This document shows, piece by piece, positions 47,101 to 59,100 of a stretch of DNA of 64,000 nt. The notes beneath the pieces were generated by a model. The model worked only from the letters and a program-made list of their open reading frames with translations. It was not told where the DNA came from and did no database searches. The stretch is taken from NCBI RefSeq assembly GCF_964355755.1, contig NC_092676.1:16910288-16974287 (forward strand). Direction: 5' to 3'. The DNA comes from Antedon mediterranea (taxonomy: Eukaryota > Echinodermata > Crinoidea > Comatulida > Antedonidae). Within the stretch, counting starts at the first letter, position 1; every line of letters starts with the position of its first letter. Made by a program: the position numbers and the translations under genes.

Positions 47101-50100
47101 TTAGCAAATCGATTTGTTTTCACACTGAGGAGCCTCAATCTACCACTTGGATTAAGTTGGTCTATGATCACTTTGTGGAGAGGATGAGAGGCATCCGACT
47201 CAATGCGTTCGAAATCTTTCTGGAGGTGTTCTAGGTGCACATCGGTAAAGGAAGGCAGTTCCAGACCAATCATTTTACCAGCCCGACGGATGAAAGTTTC
47301 AAGGCGTCCTTTATTCCCTCCGGTAACATTACCAGCCCAACAGGAGAGGCAATACGTCCAAACACTACATATAACGGATCTATAGAACGAAAGTAACATC
47401 AAATCACAGGAGTTAAATTTATATAAAGTTCTCATACAATACATTCTGGGACTTAATTTTTTGCTGATGAAGTCTATATGGTCTCCCCAACTCAGTTTAT
47501 CATTGAAAACAATTCCTAGATACTTGTACTGGTCAACAATTTCAATTTCTTTACCTTTGATAGTGATTGGTTGAAAATTAAATTTATGTTTAGTCCTAAA
47601 ATCAATGATCATCTCCTTTGTTTTTGATGCATTTATTTGGAGATAATTATCGTCACAAAATTTAACAAATCTTTGTATTTCGCTACGATAATTTTCATCA
47701 TTGTTTGAAACTATGAGACCAATAGTACTAGTGTCATCAGCGAATTTAACAACGGGGCAAAGCTCATCATTTAAAGATCTGTAATCCGCCGTATACAAGG
47801 AATATAATTTAGGTGCGTTGACAGTACCCTGAGGAACACCGGTGTCAGAGGTTACGATTTCTGACTTAACACCATTAATATTAACAAATTGTTTTCTATC
47901 ACAAATGAAATTTAAAACTAAACGAACAATCGGACGGGGAAACTCCATATTCAACATTTTGTCAGCTAAGATATGGGGTTGTATGGTATTAAACGCAGAT
48001 TGAAAATCAAAATACATAATACGTGCCGAGTGGCCTTTCTTTACATTATCTAGATGTGAATACAATTTATGTAATTTAAAATAAATCGCATCACTGGTAC
48101 TACGGAGTGATCGGTAAGCAAATTGCAACGGGTCTAACACTTTTTCAGCATAAGGTTGCATAATTTTTCAAATAATACGTTCCAATATTTTCATCGCGAC
48201 AGACGTGAGTGCAACGGGTCTCAAATCATTCATGCAGTTAATCTTAGGTTTCTTAGGTACCGGTATTATGCATGAAAGTTTCCAAATATCCGGGAACGCA
48301 TGATAAGAAAGACACATATTGAAAATAAATGTAAATATACCATCAAGGTGAGGAGAGCAGACCTTAAGTACTCGTGGTGGGATTCTATCCGGCCCAGCAG
48401 CCTTCGATGAATTGAGTTTCATGAATTCGTTATGTACATCAGAAATGCTTATACTAAATTTGGGATCATCTTCAGTCACCCGACACAAGCTAAATAGAGC
48501 CTCTCTTTCTTTTTTAAAATCATGAACATTAAAACGGTTATAAAATTCATTTAACTCATTAACATATTGCACAGTAACATTCGGAATCGAGGTGGGTGTA
48601 TTACCACCGTTTGTGTAACCACTCATAAGTTTCATACCCTGCAAAACTTGTTTCATATTATTAGACCTGAAGTTATGTTCAACTTTTTTCCTATAAATGT
48701 TCTTCTGTTTCATTATTTCAGATTTAATCTCTCTAGTCAATATTTTCATACGATTAGAGTCGCCCATCTTAAAGGCTTTACGTTTCTCACACAACAGTAA
48801 TTTAACGCCTTTCGTGATCCATGGCTTGTTGTTAGGGTAGATTTTCACTTTTTTAACTGGAACGCATTTATCAATACAAAAGTTTATGTACGAGCTCACT
48901 GCATAAGTAATACTATTCAAATCTTCATCCTCCGTAAAAATATCCCAATCGGTAGATTCAAATTCCGCTATCAGGGCTTCCTCGGCTTCAGGAGACCATT
49001 TACGTACATTAATAATTTTTGGTTGGCATGTCTTATTTAACGGGCGATATTTAGGACTGAGTAAAATCAAATTATGATCAGATTTGCCCAAGTTCGGTAG
49101 TGGGGTCGAAATATAGGCATCCTTCACACTAGAGTAGCATAAATCAAGAATCGCGTTGTCCCTCGTTTTACATGTAACATGCTGATAATAAGTGGCCGTT
49201 GTTTTCTTGAGCTTGCATCTGTTGAAATCGCCATTGATAATTACAAGCGCCTCAGGGTGACTACACTCAATACCTTCGATAATTTCTGCGATCTCATTTA
49301 TAGCAGGCTTTTCAAGCTTTTTGTTAGGTATGTATACCATAACATTGATAACATGCGAGAACTCTCTCGGAAGATAGTAGGGGCGAATACCAACAACCAG
49401 CACTTCCGAGTGTGGCGAACATTTATGAAGCTTAAGCGTAGAGTTATTTGGATGACAGTATTTCTCATTAATGTAGAGGCAAAGACCACCACCGCCATCT
49501 TTGTTCGCTTCGGCTGTATGATCCCCACGAACAGATTTAAAGCCAACTACTTGAATATGTTGATCGCTATGCTTATCGCTCAGGTGGGTTTCCGTGAATG
49601 CAAGTAGGCTGGCATTCCTAAAATCGCTGAAGTGTTCGACGTTTGCTCTGAGTAAATCGACTTTGTTATTCAAAGATCTTACATTTCAAAATATTAAAGA
49701 TGGTATAAAAGGCTTACATTTCCTTCGTTGTAGTCGCTTTCTGACCCCACCAGCCTTGCCCCTTTTCCGAAGCCTGCGACGTTGTATCTCAGATGGTAAT
49801 TCAACGTGTGCCGGTAGCGGTGAGGTCGACCTCTCGCCCATGGAATGCAAATCAGATGACGTGTACGCAATTCCACCGCCCGGCTTACTCAATCCACACA
49901 GTAAGAACAGCCAAAATATCAGCAAAAAATACAGAAATTTCAAAACTTTCACATACAACATAATGTATAAATCAAATGACTTCTTCCACAATACAATACA
50001 GTCCAAATATACGAAAATAACGTCAAAAAATGAGTAACAATAGAGACAATGAGACGAGCTGTGTCGCCGTGTTGCACAGCGCCACTTTATCATGATATAA

Positions 50101-53100
50101 TTCACGTGATATGAAATTATTATATAATTCACGTGATATGGATCACATTTTTATTAAATCCCATACAATATAACTCATCTAAGAAGGCAAGAGCCCACTT
50201 GAGCTTTTTATAATTAACAAACTGCTAAAACATAACAGGTATATAATTATTGCTAAACTGCACAAGTCTAGCAGTGAGTAACAAATGCAGGTAAATTGGT
50301 ACCTTGTGAAAGCATATCTACTTTGACCCTACCAACTGATTTGCTTATCAATAATGAGTTTTATTTAATTTAAGAAACTACATTGCAAGCTGCTTAAGAT
50401 TGACCTGAGGCATGAGTGTTTTACCACTTTTCATACTATTTTATTTGATTTTATTTGATTATAAATGTTACCATATTATTAAAACTATAAAATGAAACGT
50501 ATCCCTCGAATAAGCACCTCCCTCAAATGTACTCCGCCTTCCCACCCCCACCATAAGGGCCTACTAAACAATAAACACTATACTTACAGTATAGTTTAAT
50601 TAGTCATCTATACTGTGAAACACAGTAGGTTTAGTTTTACGAATCAAGAATTTCAATAATGGTAACCGACCAAAAACGTCTAGGCCAGAACGTCTTTCTA
50701 AAACCTTTTTACCCGAATCATTATCATTCCGGGAACCATCGTGTGCACTTCCTATAGGGTGAGCTCTAGTATATTAATAATGAAAGCTTTTGGAAATAAA
50801 TGGACTCAATCTTCTTTTTTTTTTCAGATTACATCAATAGTCAGTTAAAGAGTGACCCGGAGGTAGCCAGTTACTTACCAATCTCAGAAAAAAATAAAGA
50901 TTTATTTGAAAAAGTTAAAGATGGAATTATTTTCTGGTAACTATTATGTAATTTTTATAACCACTAGTCCTTACAGTTTAGTTACAGTACCAGAAAACTG
51001 AAAACAATAATGTGTTTTCAATGATAATTAAGTGAGCCAATCTGAGCTGCTAAAGAAGGATATCATTAAAAATTCTCCATGTTTCAGTTTTTTAATCTTT
51101 TTTGTCCATTGTACACTATTTTTGTTAAAAATGGGATTAGAGAGGGTAAACCTAATGTAACTGTTAAAGATGTACTATATCCCCAAAAATCATGAAAAAT
51201 AAAGATTTATATAATCAGACTTTGAATAGGCAATTTTGTAGTTTTAAATGAAGTTATTCACTTCCATAAGAAACAACAACTTTCAAAAACAGTTAAATTT
51301 AACCAAAAATCCATTGTCTGACTGATAATTTAACTATTTTTTGCTTTTTTCAGGTAAATCATGTTTTGGACAACCCCATTTTTGGTCAAAGTGAATAATT
51401 ATGTGACATTAAAATTGCATATTCAACAAATAAATATTTTTTCAGGCGAAAAGATAACATTTCCTCTCCCTGTGGATAGAAAACATGTGTCTATATACAT
51501 GGCTTGGACATGACAAATTTTGCAGACATTCCAATGCCCCTGATTTCTCCTGGAGCCCCCCCCCCCCAAAAAAAAAAATTTTTATCTAATCTCCCAAACA
51601 TTTCAAAGCTATGTATTTAATACATAATACATCCAATTAGCTGCTAAACATACCTGGTGAACATTAAAATGATGCTTGTGAGGTATTTTGTGATGAAATA
51701 CATAATCCGTTACAATACAGTATGTACTGTATACCCCCAAAATTGTTGACTTGGGTATTGCAATGCCTGCTTTTGAGAGACGTAAAAACTTTAGGTGCAT
51801 TTTGTGTGGTTATGTGAGCTATATAATATCTGTGAAATGTTTATGCAAATAGGACTATAATTAAATCATGAATCTCATCTTTTTCAGTAAAATGATAAAT
51901 AATTCAGCACCGGGTACAATTGATGAACGAGCAATAAATAAGAATATGAAGAAGGGGTACAGATATGTGTATTTACGGCATGAGAATCTGATTCTTGTTT
52001 TAAACTCCGCCTTATCACTTGGCATATCAATTGTTAATATTGGTGCTCAAGATCTGATTGATGGTATACAACATTTGGTGCTAGGTCTGCTGTGGCAGAT
52101 TATTAGGGTAAGTAATATTTGGCTTCTTTACAATGTTGATGACTCTTAATGACTTTTCATGTTATTCTTATAAATATTATTAGGTGATCATTTAGAATAA
52201 AAAATGACAAAATGCGCACACTAATTGTACAAAAGTGCTAAAAATGGTAAAAAATAAGGACTTTTTAAAATGAATATAACTCTTCAGAATGGCAGATGAC
52301 CCCCAATTTTTTTAACTTATTATGGAAGCCAATAAGTTGTAGATACAAATGTATATACACATTAGACGTACAAAATGGTATGACGTCATCAAATGGCCAC
52401 TTCAATTTAAAAATTAGGAATTTTTATCTTTTTGTGTGGGTTATCACATTCAATAGAGCGCATCTCCGTTATTTGAGCCCGATTTTCGCACAACTTTTAG
52501 TAGGTGCTTGCTCAATTAATTATTCTTCTAATGAGTTGTCAACATTTTTATTTTGATGACGTCATCACGCGTAAAAACTTGAATAACCTAGGTCGTGTAA
52601 TTTCAGCTACACCATACATTTGAATATCTTATAGCTCTTCAGAATTAAAGGTGACCTTGAAGATTATAACTTATTATGAAAGCTGATGAAATGTAGATAT
52701 GAATTCATATTAAAATTAAGCCTATCGGATGTTGTGATGTTATAATATGGCCAGTTGAAGTTAAAAAGTAGTTTTTAAATATCTTTACTAGTCAAAGTTA
52801 TACAAATTTCAAATACCGCGCATTGCGCTTCTACGTGTCAAATTTTCTTCCAATCCTTATATTTATTTGCTCAATTCATTATCTTTCGAAATTGTCATCT
52901 TCGAGTTTATTTTGAAAATTCTATCATACCAAAAAATTTGAACACGATATGAGTCCCGTAATTTCACCTATGCTACACTGTATATAGATATACAGTATAT
53001 TATACTGTACATATTGTATGGCACATAATTGGTAGAACTCGGCACTATATAAGTGTATATGCATCATGTCATAGGATGGCGTACATCAACTTTTAACGAT

Positions 53101-56100
53101 CGTATGTTAACGTACATGCATGTTTAAAAAATGTTAATTTTATTAAAATGATAAAAATGATCACCTATAATTCGTCAAAGTGACGAATTAAATTCTAGTT
53201 TTATATTTATTATTATATTAACCACTCTTTAGATTGGATTGTTTGCTAAAATTGACTTGAACTTGATTCCTGGACTTGTAAGGTTGTTGAGAGAGGGAGA
53301 AGACCCATCAATACTCAAGACATTGTCTCCAGAACAGCTACTTATCCGATGGGTCAACTATCAAATGGAACAAGCAGGTACATCACTTAAGAGTAACAGC
53401 TTTAATATAATAACTTATTTATAAAAATGTATAATAATATGTTGAGTTTAATAATATTATACAGATATTGCCTGCTTAGAGGTAAAATATAAGATTTAAC
53501 ATCCCTGAGGGAATGCTATTTTGCTCTCGGAAATACATTTCCCGAAGCGCGGCGCTGATATATATAATATTATTATCAGGTAGGCCGAATAAATAATAAA
53601 TTTAACGTTCAGCGCGCGGCGCATGCAAGGTTATTACCATAAGTATTGACCAATCACAAATGGTCTTTCGTTACATCTATAGAGGGTGAATAACAAATAG
53701 AGGCGCTATGTATGCATAGTTTAAATAGTTTAGTTGATTAATTTCTTCAAGCAAGTTACGTGGCGCAGCGGGTAAAACGTTGTATCATGATGATGTGGAC
53801 TAATCTTCGAGAGTTCAAGTCTCAGTAGATGACTTTTGTTTATTTATCGCCAAAGGGTGTGTTGCCACATGAAAATTACACAGTCAATATCATCATACTC
53901 GAGAATTTACTGGATTTTATGTGTTTAATGACAGGGACACAATAATCATGCGAAAATTACTCAGTCAATATAATCGTACTCAAGAAAATATACGATTTAC
54001 AATCCTTGCAGCAGTAGTCATGTGATGCAGTTTCAACCACTCACGTTCACGTATTTACATAGGCTATTTAATATAATAGTATAATAGCTGCTTATTGTAT
54101 ATGCACATCATTTTAGAAACAACATGTTATTTTCATGCAGCTTATAATATTTAAAAAAAGTAAAATCTTGAGGGTTTTTTTAGGTGATCCAAGACGTATC
54201 ACGAACTTCAGTGGAGACATCAAAGACTCTGAAGTTTATATTACCCTGTTGCGGCAGATCTGTCCCAATGATATTAATCTGAATCCAGTACCATTAAGTA
54301 ATGTAAGTCATAATATATTAAAACTATGGCACAGATTGTACAAAGCTGTCTACACTATCAAATTGTATGTGACAAAAAAAATTTGATGTGCTCATATATG
54401 GACATGATGTTATATCACTAGCATACTTGGGCATATCACTACCATATTTGGGCATATCTCACTTTTTTTGTCAAACTAATTTAATAGTGTAAACAGAGCT
54501 TGTTGATAAAAGGTCTCAGTGACATGGTATTAGTGAAATATGCCTCAGTAGTACAAGGTGGCAGGTTCATACTTCTCCAGAGACAAATTAAAAATTTAGT
54601 TTATAAACTACGATAGTAACAATTATGAATTCATATCTTTTTGAAATTCTCTTTTGTAGTTTATTTATATATAGACCTACATTAAAACAAACATAATTTA
54701 AATAATTAAACATGGACTGTACACCTACATGTTTCTGTTATAACATTTTCTTGCAACAATTTTGCCATTAAATAGTAATAATCACCAAGCACATTAGTTA
54801 ATTAAAAGGCAGTTTTGCTTTTTGTACAATTTTGTATCCGTTATTTAAAATATCACTAACTCAATTTAGACAAAAATACAGAAATGGAATAAAGAAGCTA
54901 AGTAATATTTTGAAATAACCAACGTATTATATTATTATCAAATAATGTTATAATTATCTTACATCATAGAGTTTGGAACAAAGAGCTGAAAAAATGCTTC
55001 AAAATGCCAGCAAAATGAAATGCAGGGCTTTCATTACTCCTAAGGTATGCACCTTTTCTCTCATATTTAATCCATACAAATATTGATTTAAAAATTTTTT
55101 TTTTTTTGGGAACAATTATTTTTATTATGTTGGCACTGTAACTTATTTAGCCATAAAATTAAAACAAGAAAAAAAGAATACAATTTTTGTGTGAACTTTA
55201 ATGAACCTAGTATCAATGGCATAAAAGGCTATGGGTGCTCACTGGATAAACCCAGAAGCCCTGGAGCTTACAGGGCTCAGGTGTAAACAACCGGGCATTA
55301 AAATATGTCGAAACATTAAAAACAAGTACACAGGTTTGTCACAGGTTGAATTGACGCTAAATACATTCCTCATTACTTTTTACATCGTTTACACCGGCCT
55401 ACATTTCCCTATTTCTGCATCCCCGGTACAACTCGGATGAACACTGTGTAAAAGGGTATTGTCTGTAAACTTGGTATTCCATTTTCAGGATGTTGTCAAT
55501 GGAAATTCTAAATTGAACACTGCATTCGTTGCTAACCTCTTCAACAATTACCCAGCCCTGGATCCACCAGATGAAGATACTGTAGTTATTGAAGAAACTA
55601 GAGAGGAAAAAAGTGAGTTTAGTGACTTGTGTCTTATATATACTATAATAAATTATTATATATAGGCTGGGTAATCATCAGGAATAGTCCTGAACAGGGA
55701 GATGAGCGTGCCCACCGATGAGTTTCGGGATCCCCTTGACCCGGAGGGAGAGTACCCGTCAGGGTCCCTACCTTGGGTTACAGGTCTCAGGTTTTTAGTT
55801 TTGTTTGGTTTTTTTTTTCTAAATGAATTAGTGTTCCATGACCTTCTCATCAAAATTAATGTCTCTCATTGTTGTGCTATGTCAACATAATGTCAATGAT
55901 GGCGAAATGTCCCCAATAATGGGGATAGCTAGGCAAACAAGTAACAAGCAAGACTAATAAAAACACATTACATATTCACCCATATTAGCTTACCACATTT
56001 TTCCTAAGGCCTGTCTACACTATCAAACTTTATGTGACAACAAAATGTGATGTGCCCATATATGGACACGATGATGTCATATCAATACCATATTTGGGCA

Positions 56101-59100
56101 TATCACTACCATATTTGTTTGATAGTGTAGACAAAGCTTTAGAATTCCTTATTGCTGATACCAAACAAGAATGTATACATTTTTTTCAAACACTAGTGAA
56201 ATTTATTTTTTCCTGTGCCTATTTTTCTTTCAGCTTATCGAAACTGGATGAACAGTCTTGGTGTGCGGCCATATGTAAACTATCTTTATACAGATCTTAA
56301 TAACGGATTTGTGTTATTCAAGGTAAAACAATTTAGACATTTAAATGTATTACAATTAAAATGACACATCCTTATTTATTTGTCAAAAACCATTGGTAAC
56401 CAGTTTGAGCAGAGATTGCCTGGTGGATTATAAAGCCAAATATTTATTAATCTATATCTCCACTCATCAGGGCACTTACTTTTTATCATGTGACCCACAA
56501 TCGTCAAATCAAATGACCGGAATCTATTTAGGTGTTATATAATTGAATTTTAATAGTTATATTTTTGTCGGAGATGTTGATAGGACAATATAAGTGGGTA
56601 GACGGAGACTACAATAATTTCAACAAACTTTACATCAAACCATTCAGATTGTATAAACCTTTTTTTCAGCTATTTGATGAAATTAAGCCAGGAATAGTTG
56701 ATTGGAACAAAGTGAACTCATTAGATTCTCTTAAAAAACATGGTGGGCAGATGAAAGCTCTGGAAAACTGCAACTACGCTGTAGATCTGGGGAAGCAGTT
56801 AAAGTTTTCTCTTGTGGGAATTGGGGGTTCAGACATATATAATGGTGTTCAGACACTAACTCTCGGTAAGCTCACTAATTCATATTATGCAGACGTACGT
56901 AATATAAAACGTTTTTTTACAAGGAGAAACTTTTTTTTTTTTTTTTCATCTCATTTATTCAATTTCAATTTCTCTTACATAATCATACATACGTAAGTTA
57001 AAGAGCTCTTAACCATAGTGTAAGCAAAATAATAACTCAATTTGATAACAGATGTTTATCATTGGTTCATATATCTTACGAATAGATCACTGATGAGTTG
57101 GTATTTATTTTTACATGTTTTGGAAGCAGTCTTCTTTAATGAGATGTGTTTCTCAACCTCTAAAGTAAATTTCATTTTTTGAAAAAATACATTACAGTCT
57201 GGTTTTTTACTGGGTTGTAAGTATCTTGAACAACTCCTCCTTGGTTAGGACAAACTGTCTTCCAAAGAATAGTTGTTCACAATCTAAAATAAATCTTGAG
57301 GTTACATTACATGACCAGAATAGGTGTTCTATTGTCTCTATTTCTGAATGACAGAAAGTACAGAGTTGACTATCTGCTATACCCATTAAAAAGAGAAGCC
57401 TATTAGTTCCCAATTTATTGTGCCAGAAGCGAAATTGAAAGTTTGTATCTTGGCCTCAGTATCAGTACGAAATGGTGTTTCAAATATGTTTTCCCAATTT
57501 TCTGGCGTGATATTGAAGCTTAAGCCCCATTTGTCATATACTATTGGAGGTTTAATAATATCGGTAATTAACAAAGAGTAAATTAAACGTGACAAATTAA
57601 TTGTATGGGCTACATTATAGAAGATATGATCGAAATCATTAAAAGGGATATTGTGATCAAATTGCTTCCAATGATTGGGTATAGCAGCTAATATTCCATA
57701 ACATGTGATAAAAGGAAAATTAATAAGATTAAATCTATTCAGAAACATGTCATATGGTAGTACTTCCCCATTAAGAAGAAAAAGATCTTTAATATAAGTA
57801 ATTCCCACTTTGTATAACCTCTTATGATAAACAGGTGCATTGTCGATTCTGATATTTGTATTGTTCCAGATAATTTGGTTACCAAAGTTATCCTGTGGTT
57901 CAGCATATGTTGCCTTACTCCAAGCAATATAGATATCTTTAATAAATTTGTTACCAACATTTATGACATCCTTTATTATGTAAATTACACCGAAAGAAAG
58001 TTCTTTTCCAAATGGAGAAAGAACTTGATCAAAGAACATTTTCCAATAGCCAGTGTTATTCATATTTTTGTATCGTTTAATCCAGGTCGTTTTTAGAGCA
58101 TATGCAAAACTTTGAATATGCATAACCTTTAGTCCCCCCTTTATAATGTTGGCGTACATTGTATTCTTTCTAACTTTATCCGGTTTTCCATTCCAGATGA
58201 AATCAAAGATTGCATTCTGGACTTTTTGAATAAATGTTTCCAAAGGATTTGGGAGAACTTGAAATAAGAAAACAAGCTGACTAATAGCAAATGTTTTAAC
58301 AATAATATTTTTACCTATCGGTGAGAGATCTCTCCCACTCCAAATCTTAAGCTGACTCTTTAGTCTAGATAATTTCTGTAGATAATTAAGGTGGAATAGG
58401 TCATTAACATCATGTGTAAAATTGATACCTAAGCATTTAACTGGACCGTCAGTAACCGTGATACCTGTATCATTTACGTAAGGCGGATGCTCTGCCACAT
58501 ATGGACCCAATGGAAAGAACTGCGATTTACTGTTGTTCATTTTAAGGCCGGATGATAAGTTAAAGTCATTCAGTAGAGCAATTAATCTGGTCGTCGAGTT
58601 GCAACTAACATCTAAAAAAAACGTCGTATCGTCCGCGTATTGTAAGATTTTAATTTCTCGCCGATACAACATAAATGAAGGAGTGGCGCTTTTCTCCAAG
58701 CTACCGAAGGTGGGTCTCTCGCAGGAGACAGACCATCAGTTTCACCCCTGACTGATCCCATCTTGATTGGGATAATAAGTGTTCCTGGAAGGTCAGCGTT
58801 AAATAGCGGGCAGAAAAGTTAACGAAAAGTTAAAATCAATCTGCAAGCAGTAATTAAAAAGGTGTACTCAAACTAGTCGAACTTGTGAGGCTTCCCGCCT
58901 TTTCCTCTCCAGATGCCCCCGGAAAAGCGAAGTCGAATGCCCTTTTGGTAGAGCTCCTGGACTTTTGACCCCCATTTTCTTTTTTTCTCTCTATGCAATT
59001 TTCGTTTTCCAGTTGGTTCAGACCCACTATTCTGATGTTATTTCTTCTAGAAAATCTTTCCTGTCTATTAATAAGGGCGGCCTGTTTCAAAACTTCATCC

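Larger units (their letters stand above)
38324..50827 (+). other. Plastin intron 3, transposon-rich (12.5 kb)
   Basis: Contains in order: a CTACGCGTAG-rich element (38418-40265), a CAGGG-ended element (40268-42244), a small inverted repeat (42280-42369), a GGTCGTC tandem repeat (42910-43001), MITE family A copy 2 (46262-46395) and an antisense Rex1-like LINE (46910-50095). The stretch 43000-46250 shows no feature I can assign; 43380-44450 is GC-richer and may be an unrecognised element. Confidence 0.8.

Noticed and set aside
53754-53833. Functional tRNA gene
   Set aside because: A and B boxes fit, but no 7-bp acceptor stem or proper anticodon arm can be drawn.
55656-55890. Frames over the GC-rich block in plastin intron 9
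   Set aside because: Open on both strands because of composition; no domain recognised.
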